Source: Hyphomonadaceae bacterium (lineage in GTDB: Bacteria; Pseudomonadota; Alphaproteobacteria; Caulobacterales; Hyphomonadaceae). From it: DNA of 60,276 bases. Below, in pieces: positions 42,437 to 51,617 of the stretch. Within the stretch, counting starts at the first letter, position 1, and each line of letters opens with the position of its first letter. The notes under the pieces were generated by a model that was given only the letters and a program-made list of their open reading frames with translations, was not told the DNA's origin and made no database searches. The stretch is taken from contig JAIXRO010000169.1 in assembly GCA_027485145.1 (NCBI GenBank), positions 1-60,276 of the forward strand, read 5' to 3'. The position numbers and the translations under genes were made by a program.

Positions 42437-42555
42437 CAGCGCTCAGCAACAGCTGCTGTATTCGTGTAGGGCGAGACTAAGGCGCCGATCGCTCGCGCGG
42501 AGCGTGTCTCTACGGCAAGCCCGCCAACTGGGTTCGCAAATTGATACTCAGACTG

Positions 42556-42583
42556 TTGCGGCGCCTGCGACGACTGGTATACA
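42556..42583 (+). promoter_or_regulatory. Candidate housekeeping promoter for sucC operon
   Basis: TTGCGG, a 16-base spacer, then TATACA, about 70 bases upstream of sucC in a 217-base gap that holds no gene. The hexamers resemble alphaproteobacterial sigma-70 sites. Confidence 0.35.
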
Positions 42584-42653
42584 GCGGCGCGAACCATAGG
42601 GATGACGGGCTGGCGAAGGGCGACCAGACCTCGCATCCAACAGGGAAAACTCC

Positions 42654-43847
42654 ATGAACATTCACGAATACCAGGCCAAGGCGCTGCTGAAGACATTCGG
42701 CGCGCCGGTTGCAGAAGGCGTGCCTGTCCTCTCGCTGGCGGACGTCCAGAAAGCCGTTGATTCGCTTCCCGGCCCGCTCTGGGTCGTAAAGAGCCAGATC
42801 CACGCCGGCGGACGCGGCAAGGGCAAGTTCATCGAGCCTGAAGCGGGCGAGAAGGGCGGCGTGCGCCTCGCTTTCTCGAAGGAAGACGTGAAAAAACATG
42901 CCGAAGCGATGCTCGGCAAACACCTCGTGACCGCGCAGACCTCTGCCGCCGGCAAGCAGGTGAACCGTCTGTACGTCGAAGACGGCGCGGACATCGAGAA
43001 GGAACTCTACCTCTCGATCCTCGTCGACCGGTCGACGTCGAACGTGGCCTTCGTCGTGTCGACCGAAGGCGGCATGGATATCGAGGCGGTCGCGCATGAC
43101 ACGCCGGAGAAGATCCTCACCGTGCAGATCGATCCGCTGGTCGGCGTGACGCCTGCCGATGCGCAGAAACTCAACGCCGCGCTGCACCTCACCGGCATGG
43201 CGGCCGAAGACGGCCTCAAGCTCTTCCCGATCCTCTACAAGGCCTTCACCGAGAAGGACATGGCGATGCTGGAGGTGAACCCCCTCATCGTCATGAAGGA
43301 CGGCCACCTGCGCGTGCTCGACGCAAAAGTCTCGTTCGACGGCAACGCGATCTTCCGCCATCCGGATGTCGCGGCCCTAAAGGACGAGACCGAACAGGAT
43401 GCCAAGGAACTCGAAGCGGCTGAATGGGACCTCGCCTATATCGCGCTCGATGGCACGATCGGCTGCATGGTCAACGGCGCCGGCCTCGCGATGGCGACGA
43501 TGGACATCATCAAGCTCTACGGCGAAGAGCCGGCCAACTTCTGCGATGTCGGTGGCGGCGCCGGCAAGGAGAAGGTGGCAGCCGCCTTCAAGATCATCAT
43601 GAAGGACCCGAACGTGAAGGGCATCCTCGTGAACATCTTCGGCGGCATCATGAAATGCGATGTCATCGCCGAAGGCGTGATCGCAGCCGTCAAGGAAACC
43701 AACCTGTCGGTTCCACTGGTCGTGCGCCTCGAAGGCACCAACGTCGAACTCGGCAAGAAGATCATCCGCGAAAGCGGCCTCAACGTCATTTCCGCAGACG
43801 ATCTCGATGATGCGGCCCAGAAAATTGTCAAAGCGGTGCGGGGTTAA
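42654..43847 (+). CDS. sucC: Succinyl-CoA synthetase beta subunit (ADP/GDP-forming)
   Basis: 397 residues. ATP-grasp N-terminus [33 protein letters not shown] and EIEKELYL-type stretch [21 protein letters not shown]-like [13 protein letters not shown] and [14 protein letters not shown] follow. The CoA-ligase domain has [51 protein letters not shown] and [12 protein letters not shown]. It makes succinate and ATP from succinyl-CoA in the TCA cycle. SucD follows five bases later. Confidence 0.97.
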   Translation: MNIHEYQAKALLKTFGAPVAEGVPVLSLADVQKAVDSLPGPLWVVKSQIHAGGRGKGKFIEPEAGEKGGVRLAFSKEDVKKHAEAMLGKHLVTAQTSAAGKQVNRLYVEDGADIEKELYLSILVDRSTSNVAFVVSTEGGMDIEAVAHDTPEKILTVQIDPLVGVTPADAQKLNAALHLTGMAAEDGLKLFPILYKAFTEKDMAMLEVNPLIVMKDGHLRVLDAKVSFDGNAIFRHPDVAALKDETEQDAKELEAAEWDLAYIALDGTIGCMVNGAGLAMATMDIIKLYGEEPANFCDVGGGAGKEKVAAAFKIIMKDPNVKGILVNIFGGIMKCDVIAEGVIAAVKETNLSVPLVVRLEGTNVELGKKIIRESGLNVISADDLDDAAQKIVKAVRG

Positions 43848-43852
43848 GCGTC

Positions 43853-44755
43853 ATGTCCATTCTGATCGACAAGAACACGAAAGTCCTGACGCAAGGCATG
43901 ACCGGCAATACCGGTTCGTTCCATACCAGCCAGGCGCTTGACTATTACGGCACGCAGATGGTTGGCGGCATCCACCCCAAGAAGGGCGGTGAGATGTGGA
44001 CGGCGGCGAACGGCAAGGAATTGCCGATCTTCGCCTCCGTGGCCGAAGGCAAGGCCAAGACCGGCGCCACCGCCTCCGTCGTCTATGTGCCGCCGGCAGG
44101 CGCTGCGGCGGCCATTGAAGAAGCGATCGACGCGGAAATCCCGCTGATCGTCTGCATCACCGAAGGCGTGCCGGTCATGGACATGGTCCGCGTCAAGGCA
44201 AAGCTGAAGTCGTCCAAGTCGCGCCTGATCGGGCCGAACTGCCCGGGCATCATCACCGCCAACGAATGCAAGATCGGCATCATGCCGGGCTCGATCTTCA
44301 AGAAGGGCTCGGTCGGCATCGTCTCGCGCTCCGGCACGCTGACCTATGAAGCCGTGTTCCAGACCACGAACGCACGCCTCGGCCAGACGACCGCCGTCGG
44401 TATCGGCGGCGACCCGGTCAAGGGCACCGAGTTCATCGACATGCTCGAGATGTTCCTGGCCGATGACGAGACCAAATCGATCATCATGATCGGCGAGATC
44501 GGCGGCTCGGCCGAAGAAGAAGCCGCGCAGTTCCTGATCGACGAGGCCAAACGCGGCCGCAAGAAGCCGATGGCGGGCTTCATCGCAGGCCGCACGGCGC
44601 CGAAGGGTCGCACAATGGGCCACGCTGGCGCGATTGTGTCTGGCGGGAAGGGCGATGCGGAGTCAAAGATTGCAGCGATGGAAGCTGCGGGAATCCGTGT
44701 AAGCCCAAGCCCGGCGCGGCTGGGTACGACCCTGGTAGACGTCTTGAAGGGCTAG
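43853..44755 (+). CDS. sucD: Succinyl-CoA synthetase alpha subunit
   Basis: 300 residues. CoA-binding Rossmann domain with [28 protein letters not shown] and [21 protein letters not shown]. The catalytic phospho-His region is [37 protein letters not shown] and [12 protein letters not shown] are family-typical. Translated from the same mRNA as sucC. Confidence 0.97.
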   Translation: MSILIDKNTKVLTQGMTGNTGSFHTSQALDYYGTQMVGGIHPKKGGEMWTAANGKELPIFASVAEGKAKTGATASVVYVPPAGAAAAIEEAIDAEIPLIVCITEGVPVMDMVRVKAKLKSSKSRLIGPNCPGIITANECKIGIMPGSIFKKGSVGIVSRSGTLTYEAVFQTTNARLGQTTAVGIGGDPVKGTEFIDMLEMFLADDETKSIIMIGEIGGSAEEEAAQFLIDEAKRGRKKPMAGFIAGRTAPKGRTMGHAGAIVSGGKGDAESKIAAMEAAGIRVSPSPARLGTTLVDVLKG

Positions 44756-44772
44756 AACAGCCCGGCTGATAG

Positions 44773-44844
44773 ACCCGCAGCGCGCGGATTTGCGCTGCGG
44801 GGTGCAAACGGAAACGGAAGGCCCCCGACAATCTCACCCGGGGG
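44773..44844 (+). terminator. Two hairpins between sucD and sucA
   Basis: First stem 44773-44803 pairs ACCCGCAGCGC with GCGCTGCGG(G)GT, eleven pairs and one bulge. The second, 44822-44844, pairs CCCCCG with CGGGGG. Neither has a T-run. They could be a partial terminator or an mRNA-processing site that sets different levels of the sucCD and sucAB messages. Confidence 0.45.
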
Positions 44845-44872
44845 CGGCAGGCTCTGGAAGGATTGAAGTTCG

Positions 44873-47800
44873 ATGGCAGATGATGGCAGCCCGGTGACCG
44901 GCCCGCGCAGCTCCGGCAATTCGGCGATGCTCGAAACCGCGTTCCTCTACGGGGCGTCTGCCCTCTGGATCGAGCAGATGCAGGCGGCCTATGCCAAGGA
45001 CCCGGCCTCGGTGCCGGAAAGCTGGCGCGCCTTCTTCGCCGAGCTTGGAGATGATGGCGCGACCGCTGTCCAGAACGCCGAAGGCGCAAGCTGGAAGCGC
45101 GAGGGCTGGCCGAAAGCCATGAGCGATGACCAGGTCGCCGCCTTCGACGGCAACTGGGCGCTGCTCGAGCCAAAGATCGAGAAGAAGATCAAGGCCATCG
45201 CTCCGGCCGCGCCGCCGGCCGACATTTCGCAGGCGGTGACCGATTCGATCCGGGCGCTGATGATGATCCGCGCCTACCGGATCCGGGGCCACCTTGCGGC
45301 CCAGCTCGACCCCCTGCGCCTGTCGAGCTTCGGCGAGCAGCCGGAACTCGACCCCGCGACGTACGGTTTCAAGCCGGAAGACCGCGACCGCCTGATCTTC
45401 ATCGACAACGTGCTTGGCCTCGAGCGCGCCTCGATCAACACCATGCTTGAAATCCTCAAGCGCACCTATTGCTCGACCATCGGCATCGAGTTCATGCACA
45501 TCTCGGATCCCACCGAGAAAGCCTGGCTGCAGGAACGCATCGAAGGGCCGGACAAGGGCGTGGCGTTCACGCGCGAAGGCAAGTTCGCGATCCTCCGCAA
45601 GCTGATCGAAGCCGAGACGTTCGAGCGCTTCCTGCACAAGCGTTTCCCGGGCACCAAGCGGTTCGGCCTCGATGGCGGCGAAGCCGCCGTGCCCGCGCTG
45701 GAGCAGATCATCAAGCGCGGCGGCGCGCTGGGCGTCAACGAGATCGTCGTCGGCATGCCCCACCGCGGCCGCCTCAACATGCTCGCGGCCGTGATGGGCA
45801 AGGGCTATGACAAGATTTTCCACGAGTTCCAGGGCGGCTCGACGCAAGGCGTCGGCGAGTTTGGCTCGGGTGATGTGAAATACCACCTCGGCGCCTCATC
45901 CGACCGCGAGTTCGACGGCAACACCGTCCACCTCACGATGAGCGCCAACCCCTCGCACCTCGAGGCGGTCAACCCCGTCGTGCTCGGCCGCACCCGCGCC
46001 AAGCAGTTCACGGAGTCGCGCCAGGCCGGAAAGCTGGACCGGTCCAAGAAGCTGCCGCTGCTTCTGCACGGCGATGCCGCGTTTGCAGGCCAGGGCGTGG
46101 TAGCCGAGTGTTTCGCGCTGTCGGGCCTGCAGGGTTACCGCACCGGCGGCACGATCCATTTCATCGTCAACAACCAGATCGGCTTCACCACGAGCCCGAT
46201 GTACTCGCGCTCCTCGCCATATCCGTCGGATGTGGCCCTCGCGGTCCAGGCCCCGATCTTCCACGTCAACGGCGATGACCCGGAAGCGGTTGTCTATGCA
46301 GCGAAGGTCGCCACCGAGTACCGGCAGAAGTTTGCCAAGGACGTGGTCATCGACATGTTCTGCTATCGCCGCTTCGGCCACAACGAGGGCGATGATCCGA
46401 CGATGACCCAGCCGGTGATGTACCGCGTCATCCGCGATCTTCCGTCCACCCGCGAAATCTATGGCAAGCGTCTCGTTGCCGAAGGCCTGTTGACGGCCGA
46501 GCAGGTCGACGCGCAGGTCAAGGAGTTCGAGGCCTTCCTCGAACAGGCCTTCACCGCGGCCAAGGACCTCAAGACCAACAAGGCCGACTGGCTCGAAGGC
46601 CATTGGTCGGGTTTCAGCCTGCCGATCGATGATGACCGGCGCGGCAAGACCGGCGTCGCCAAGGCCAAGCTCAAGGAACTCGGCGAGGCGATCACGCGCG
46701 TGCCGCCCGGCGTGGACGTGCACAAGACGGTCGAGCGCGTGCTGGCCCGTCGCCGCGAAAGCTACGAGACCGGCAAGGATATCGACTGGGGCGGCGCCGA
46801 GCATCTCGCCTTCGCAAGCCTCCTCGACGAAGGCTTCCCCGTGCGCCTCTCGGGCCAGGATTGCGGCCGCGGCACGTTCGTGCAGCGCCACAGCCATATC
46901 GTCGACCAGACCACCGGTGAGCGTCACACGCTGTTGAACCGGATCAGCGACAAGCAGGCGCCCTACGAAGTCATCGACTCGCTGCTCTCGGAAGAGGCGG
47001 TGCTCGGTTACGAGTATGGCTACTCGCTCGCTGACCCGAACACGCTGACCCTCTGGGAGGCCCAGTTCGGAGACTTCTGCAACGGCGCGCAGGTCTATTT
47101 CGACCAGTTCATCTCGAGCGCGGAGCGCAAGTGGCTGCGCATGTCCGGCCTCGTGATGCTGCTGCCGCATGGCTATGAAGGTCAGGGTCCGGAGCATTCC
47201 TCGGCCCGCCTCGAGCGCTTCCTGCAGATGTGCGCGGAAGACAACATGCAGGTCTGCAACCTGACGACGCCGTCGAACTATTTCCACGCCCTGCGCCGCC
47301 AGATCCACCGCGAGTTCCGCAAACCGCTGGTCATCATGACGCCCAAGTCGCTGCTGCGCCACAAGCTGGCCACCTCGACCTTCGACGACATGAATGCCAA
47401 GTCGACCTTTCACCGCGTCCTCTGGGATGATGCCGAAACACCGGGCCGCGAAGGCAAGGTCAAGCTGGTGCCGGACAAGAAAATCCGGCGCGTCGTGCTC
47501 TGCTCGGGCAAGGTCTATTACGACCTGTTCGAGGCCCGTGAAGCATCGGGTGCGGACGATATCTATCTCCTGCGCGTCGAGCAGTTCTACCCCGTGCCGC
47601 GCAAGTCGCTGGTTACGGAACTGAAGCGCTTCACGCAGGCCGAGATCGTCTGGTGCCAGGAAGAGCCGCGCAACATGGGTGGCTGGACTTTCATCCGTGA
47701 CGAGATCGAATGGTGCGCCGGCCAGGCCGGCGTCAAGCAGCCGCGTCCGCGCTATTCGGGCCGCCCGCCGAGCGCCGCCACCGCCACCGGCCTCCTGTCG

Positions 47801-47881
47801 AAACACCAGGCCGAACAAGCCAACCTGATCCGCATCGCGCTGTCGTCAGACCCGGTTGATGACCGGAACGTCACGCCCTGA
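44873..47881 (+). CDS. sucA: 2-Oxoglutarate dehydrogenase E1 component
   Basis: 1002 residues. N-terminal E2-binding segment ([20 protein letters not shown]), helical linker, then the thiamine-diphosphate core: [113 protein letters not shown], and [12 protein letters not shown]. The C-terminal part has [23 protein letters not shown]. It decarboxylates 2-oxoglutarate and passes the succinyl group to E2 lipoate. Full length, no oddity. Confidence 0.98.
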   Translation: MADDGSPVTGPRSSGNSAMLETAFLYGASALWIEQMQAAYAKDPASVPESWRAFFAELGDDGATAVQNAEGASWKREGWPKAMSDDQVAAFDGNWALLEPKIEKKIKAIAPAAPPADISQAVTDSIRALMMIRAYRIRGHLAAQLDPLRLSSFGEQPELDPATYGFKPEDRDRLIFIDNVLGLERASINTMLEILKRTYCSTIGIEFMHISDPTEKAWLQERIEGPDKGVAFTREGKFAILRKLIEAETFERFLHKRFPGTKRFGLDGGEAAVPALEQIIKRGGALGVNEIVVGMPHRGRLNMLAAVMGKGYDKIFHEFQGGSTQGVGEFGSGDVKYHLGASSDREFDGNTVHLTMSANPSHLEAVNPVVLGRTRAKQFTESRQAGKLDRSKKLPLLLHGDAAFAGQGVVAECFALSGLQGYRTGGTIHFIVNNQIGFTTSPMYSRSSPYPSDVALAVQAPIFHVNGDDPEAVVYAAKVATEYRQKFAKDVVIDMFCYRRFGHNEGDDPTMTQPVMYRVIRDLPSTREIYGKRLVAEGLLTAEQVDAQVKEFEAFLEQAFTAAKDLKTNKADWLEGHWSGFSLPIDDDRRGKTGVAKAKLKELGEAITRVPPGVDVHKTVERVLARRRESYETGKDIDWGGAEHLAFASLLDEGFPVRLSGQDCGRGTFVQRHSHIVDQTTGERHTLLNRISDKQAPYEVIDSLLSEEAVLGYEYGYSLADPNTLTLWEAQFGDFCNGAQVYFDQFISSAERKWLRMSGLVMLLPHGYEGQGPEHSSARLERFLQMCAEDNMQVCNLTTPSNYFHALRRQIHREFRKPLVIMTPKSLLRHKLATSTFDDMNAKSTFHRVLWDDAETPGREGKVKLVPDKKIRRVVLCSGKVYYDLFEAREASGADDIYLLRVEQFYPVPRKSLVTELKRFTQAEIVWCQEEPRNMGGWTFIRDEIEWCAGQAGVKQPRPRYSGRPPSAATATGLLSKHQAEQANLIRIALSSDPVDDRNVTP

Positions 47882-47913
47882 TCCCTCCTGCAATCTCTCC
47901 GGACCCTGAACCC

Positions 47914-49440
47914 ATGTCAGACATTGTTGTTCCCACACTCGGCGAAAGCGTTACCGAAGCGACGGTCGGCCGGTGGCTGAAGGCGAAGGGCGACACCGTC
48001 AAGAAAGACGACGTGCTGGTCGAACTGGAAACCGACAAGGTCTCCGTCGAAGTCTCGGCGAGCGAGGACGGCGTATTGTCCGATATCTCGGTGCCGGAAG
48101 GCGAGACGGTTGGCATCGGGGCCCTCCTTGGACGGATCAATGGGGCAGGGGCCGCTGCTGCGAAACCCGTTGCGCCGGCCGCGGTGGCAGCGCCCGCAGC
48201 CCCCGCACCGGCTGCCGCACCCGCTGCGGCGCCATCGCCCGCGGGCGGTGTGACGGACGTGAAGGTTCCGGTGATGGGCGAGAGCGTCGCCGAGGGCACC
48301 ATCGCCTCCTTCAGCAAGAAGGTCGGCGACAAGGTGTCGAAAGACGAGACGATTGCCGAGATCGAAACCGACAAGGTCGCCCTCGAAGTCCCGTCGCCGG
48401 CCGATGGCGTGATCCTTGAGCTGCTGGTCCAGCCGGGCGCCAGCGTGGCGCCGGGTTCGGTGATTGCGCGGATCGGCGCCGCGGGTGCGGCGCCCGTAGC
48501 AACGGCTCCCGTCGCAGCGCCGCCCAAGCCGGTCGCTGTGCCCGCCGCCGCCACCGGCGCGGATCGCCCCGTGGCGCCCTCCGTCCGCCGCATTGCCTCC
48601 GAGGCAAATGTCTCGCCCGCCGCCATTCCCGGGTCCGGCCGTGATGGCCGCGCGACCAAAGCCGACGCCCTTGCTTACGTGAACCAGCCGAAAGTCCCTG
48701 CCATGCAAGATACCCAGCTGCGCCCGCCGCGCGAGACCGGCCCGCTTGAAGAACGTGTACGGATGACGCGCCTGCGTCAGACGATCGCCCGCCGCCTCAA
48801 GGAGGCGCAGGATTCGGCCGCGATGCTGACGACGTTCAACGACGTCGACATGTCCGCCGTCATGGACCTGCGCAAGAAACACCAGGACGCCTTCGTCGCC
48901 CGCCACGGTATCAAGCTCGGCTTCATGAGCTTCTTCGTGAAGGCCGTCACGGGCGCACTCAAGGAAGTGCCGGCCGTCAATGCCGAGATCGACGGTCAGG
49001 ATATCATCTACAAGAACTACTATGACATCGGCGTCGCCGTCGGCACCGACAAGGGTCTCGTCGTGCCGGTTGTGCGCGGCGCCGATTCGATGTCGCTCGC
49101 CGATGTCGAGAAGGAAATCGCCGGTCTCGGCAAGAAGGCCCGCGACGGCGCGCTCACCATCGGCGACCTGCAGGGCGGCACCTTCACCATCTCCAATGGC
49201 GGCATCTATGGCTCGCTGATGTCCACGCCGATTCTCAACCCGCCCCAGTCCGGCGTGCTCGGCATGCACCGGATCGAGGACCGCCCGATTGTCCGCGCCG
49301 GCCAGATCGTCATCCGCCCGATGATGTATCTCGCGCTCAGCTACGATCACCGGATCGTCGACGGCAAGGAAGCCGTGACCTTCCTCGTGCGCGTCAAGGA
49401 AGCGCTGGAAGATCCGGACCGGATGCTGCTGGAAGTCTAG
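47914..49440 (+). CDS. sucB: 2-Oxoglutarate dehydrogenase E2 component, dihydrolipoamide succinyltransferase, with two lipoyl domains
   Basis: 508 residues; most OdhB/SucB are ~400. Two lipoyl domains are present, with lipoyl lysines at 42 (LETDKVS) and 154 (IETDKVA), joined by Ala/Pro linkers. A peripheral-subunit-binding domain lies near 220-260 ([27 protein letters not shown]). The catalytic domain has [26 protein letters not shown] and the [13 protein letters not shown] active site (His, Asp). It moves succinyl from E1 to CoA. The E3 gene (lpd) does not follow. Confidence 0.96.
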   Translation: MSDIVVPTLGESVTEATVGRWLKAKGDTVKKDDVLVELETDKVSVEVSASEDGVLSDISVPEGETVGIGALLGRINGAGAAAAKPVAPAAVAAPAAPAPAAAPAAAPSPAGGVTDVKVPVMGESVAEGTIASFSKKVGDKVSKDETIAEIETDKVALEVPSPADGVILELLVQPGASVAPGSVIARIGAAGAAPVATAPVAAPPKPVAVPAAATGADRPVAPSVRRIASEANVSPAAIPGSGRDGRATKADALAYVNQPKVPAMQDTQLRPPRETGPLEERVRMTRLRQTIARRLKEAQDSAAMLTTFNDVDMSAVMDLRKKHQDAFVARHGIKLGFMSFFVKAVTGALKEVPAVNAEIDGQDIIYKNYYDIGVAVGTDKGLVVPVVRGADSMSLADVEKEIAGLGKKARDGALTIGDLQGGTFTISNGGIYGSLMSTPILNPPQSGVLGMHRIEDRPIVRAGQIVIRPMMYLALSYDHRIVDGKEAVTFLVRVKEALEDPDRMLLEV

Positions 49441-49559
49441 GTTCTACGAAAAATCACCAGGTGAGCCATGCTGAAAGATCACTTCAGCGTGGTTGCCTCT
49501 TGTATTTTCCGTCCAGCGTCAGACCTTAGCGCCAGAGCGATCAACGCCGGAGACGCAAG

Positions 49560-50432
49560 ATGACCGACACGACCTATGAGCCCCCGAAAGTCTGGACCTG
49601 GAACAAGGAAAGCGCCGGACGCTTTGCGGCCATCAACCGGCCCGTCGCCGGTCCGACCCATGAAAAGGACCTCCCGGTCGGCAAGCATCCGCTGCAACTC
49701 TATTCGCTGGGAACGCCGAACGGCGTGAAGGTCACCATCCTGCTCGAGGAATTGCTCGCCAAGGGTCACGCCGGCGCCGAGTATGATGCCTGGCTGATCA
49801 ACATCATGGAGGGCACGCAATTCTCCTCCGGCTTTGTCTCCGTCAACCCGAACTCCAAGATCCCCGCCCTGATGGACCATTCCGTCAGCCCGCCCCAGCG
49901 CGTGTTCGAATCCGCCTCGATCCTCCTCTACCTGGCCGAGAAGTTCGGGGAATTCCTGCCGAAGGATCCGCGCAAGCGCACCGAGGCCATCTCCTGGCTC
50001 TTCTGGCAGATGGGTTCTGCGCCGATCCTCGGCGGCGGTTTCGGCCATTTCTACGCCTACGCGCCGATCAAGGTCGAATACGCGATCGACCGCTATGCGA
50101 TGGAAGTGAAGCGCCAGCTCGATGTGCTCGACCGCCATCTCGCGGAGAACGAGTACATGGCCGGCGACGAATACTCGATTGCCGACATGGCGATCTGGCC
50201 CTGGTACGGCGCGGTCGTGCTCGGCGTCGTCTACAATGCGGGCGAGTTCCTCTCGGTGCATGAATACAAGAACGTGCTGCGCTGGACCAAGCAGATCGGC
50301 GAGCGCCCGGCGGTGAAGCGCGGCCGGATGGTCAACTCGGTCAATGGCAAACCCGAAAACCAGCTGCGCGAACGCCACGACGCGAGCGATTTCGAGACGA
50401 AGACGCAGGACAAGATCGAAGCCCAGGCCTGA
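49560..50432 (+). CDS. yghU: YghU-type glutathione S-transferase (disulfide-bond oxidoreductase)
   Basis: 290 residues. The long N-terminal extension (YEPPKVWTWNKESAGRFAAINRPVAGPTHEKDLPVGKHPL) is typical of YghU/YfcG enzymes. A thioredoxin-like domain follows (QLYSLGTPNGVKVTILLEELL, INIMEGTQFSSGFVSVNPNSKIPAL, FESASILLYLAEKFGEFLP), then the helical domain (EYMAGDEYSIADMAIWPWYG). Such enzymes reduce disulfides and peroxides with glutathione. It stands alone, 119 bases after sucB. Confidence 0.93.
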   Translation: MTDTTYEPPKVWTWNKESAGRFAAINRPVAGPTHEKDLPVGKHPLQLYSLGTPNGVKVTILLEELLAKGHAGAEYDAWLINIMEGTQFSSGFVSVNPNSKIPALMDHSVSPPQRVFESASILLYLAEKFGEFLPKDPRKRTEAISWLFWQMGSAPILGGGFGHFYAYAPIKVEYAIDRYAMEVKRQLDVLDRHLAENEYMAGDEYSIADMAIWPWYGAVVLGVVYNAGEFLSVHEYKNVLRWTKQIGERPAVKRGRMVNSVNGKPENQLRERHDASDFETKTQDKIEAQA

Positions 50433-50451
50433 GCCCGGCGCTGCGGCGAGG

Positions 50452-50475
50452 CGCCCCGTCCCTTGCGCGGGGCGC
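50452..50475 (+). terminator. GC hairpin after the YghU-like gene
   Basis: GCGCCCCG / CGGGGCGC, an eight-pair stem with an eight-base loop, 19 bases after the stop. A TATATAT run at 50482 follows and might belong to the promoter of the next gene. Confidence 0.5.
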
Positions 50476-50520
50476 GCCGCCTATATATCGGGGCAGATAT
50501 CCGATGAGAGGCGCGTGCCG

Positions 50521-50865
50521 ATGACGACTTATTCCAGCGATCCGCGCCGCCATACGGCCGAAACGGCCACTTCGATGGCTGATGTCCGCTATGAGATCGA
50601 CCGGATCGACCGGCTGCTGGTCGAGATCATCGCCGAGCGCCAGTCCTTCATGGATGCCGCCGCCCGCATCAAGGGTGACCGGGCCGTGGTCCACGACCGC
50701 GCGCGGATCGAGGACGTGGTCGCCAAGGTAAAGGCCGAATGCCCGAAGCATGGCCTGTCGGCGGCCATCGCCGAGCCGGTCTGGCGCACGATGATCGACC
50801 GCTGCATTGCCTATGAGTTCGAAAGCTACGACGCGCTGCGCCGTCCGGCCGACGTCAAGTCATAG
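50521..50865 (+). CDS. Chorismate mutase (AroQ type)
   Basis: 114 residues, all-helical AroQ fold. Helix 1 reads VRYEIDRIDRLLVEIIAERQSFMDAAARIK, with the Arg/Lys set typical of the chorismate pocket. ARIEDVVAKVKAECPKHGL follows, then VWRTMIDRCIAYEFESY. It could make prephenate for Phe/Tyr, or be PchB-like (isochorismate pyruvate lyase); context does not decide. Its last 40 bases overlap the convergent Hpt gene. Confidence 0.78.
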   Translation: MTTYSSDPRRHTAETATSMADVRYEIDRIDRLLVEIIAERQSFMDAAARIKGDRAVVHDRARIEDVVAKVKAECPKHGLSAAIAEPVWRTMIDRCIAYEFESYDALRRPADVKS

Positions 50866-51215
50866 GCGGCCCGCGCGGCTTCCTCGAGCGTTTCGCCGAG
50901 GGCGTCTTTTACATCGCCCAGCAGAACGGCCGCCAGGGCCGGACTTGGCGCTTCGGCGCCGCGGCCGGCCCGTTCGGCCCGCTCGCAGGCGGCCGCCAGC
51001 TTGAGCGCACCGATGCCAAGGCTCGCGCCCTTGATGCTGTGGGCCGCGTCCGACCATTCGCGCCGCTCGAGGCGAGGATCGAGCAGGCGCGACCAGAGCT
51101 GCGCCTGGTGCTGGAACAGGCCGATCACCTCGATGGCGAGGTCGGTATCCCCACTCGTCATCGCGGAGAGATGATCGAGGTCCATCACGGGGAGGGGCGG
51201 ACGGGGCTCAGACAT
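50826..51215 (-). CDS. Histidine phosphotransfer (Hpt) domain protein
   Basis: 129 residues, a single four-helix Hpt domain. The phospho-accepting His is at 59 (DAAHSIKGASLGIGA), the classical HxxKGxxxxxG motif. Helix ACERAERAGR follows, with a C-terminal ALGETLEEAARAAYDL. A free Hpt protein must shuttle phosphate between a hybrid kinase and a response regulator. In Caulobacter, ShpA does this for ShkA and TacA; the ShkA-like hybrid kinase ~27 kb away in this window is a candidate donor. The 3' end overlaps chorismate mutase on the other strand. Confidence 0.85.
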   Translation of the reverse strand: MSEPRPPLPVMDLDHLSAMTSGDTDLAIEVIGLFQHQAQLWSRLLDPRLERREWSDAAHSIKGASLGIGALKLAAACERAERAGRGAEAPSPALAAVLLGDVKDALGETLEEAARAAYDLTSAGRRSAS

Positions 51216-51399
51216 GAAAGGCGCATCCTGGAGGGTCAGCTTTACCCCTCAAACCCTGAACGGCGGCGATTAGCATCCTGTTAACGATGCGGATTGTGCA
51301 AAAAATTCACGATTTATCGATTGTCGAAAAGCTCCCGTTCCTGTATTACGCGTTTTGAGGATCGTGAAACCGCCTCATTGCCGTCCGGGGACCAAAGAC

Positions 51400-51540
51400 A
51401 TGACCGACCTGCTCATCGTAATCCGCAACGTGGTGCTGGCAGCGACCCTCGGCTGGATCGGTCTCGAGTTCGCTCCCGACGCGGCCGACAAGGACGAAAA
51501 GCCGAGCGAGCAATCCTACGCTCTGCTCATTCTCGGCTAA
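51400..51540 (+). CDS. Tiny single-pass membrane protein, unknown
   Basis: 46 residues from the ATG at 51400 (GGGGA nine bases upstream). A hydrophobic helix (LLIVIRNVVLAATLGWIGLEF) is followed by an acidic tail (PDAADKDEKPSEQ) and a short hydrophobic end. It is in an otherwise AT-richer gap before the TipN-like gene. Coding nature is plausible from the hydrophobic/charged pattern but not proven. Confidence 0.4.
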   Translation: MTDLLIVIRNVVLAATLGWIGLEFAPDAADKDEKPSEQSYALLILG

Positions 51541-51617
51541 CCTATCCTGCCAAGCCTTAATCCGGCGCCGTGCAATCTGCTCTCGCAGCAGGCCGCAAGC
51601 CGCGATATACATCCGTC

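Noticed and set aside
45896-47818. A 640-codon open frame antisense to sucA
   Set aside because: It mirrors the strong codon bias of sucA, encodes a low-complexity His/Arg/Ala-rich product unlike any family, and sucA is beyond doubt.
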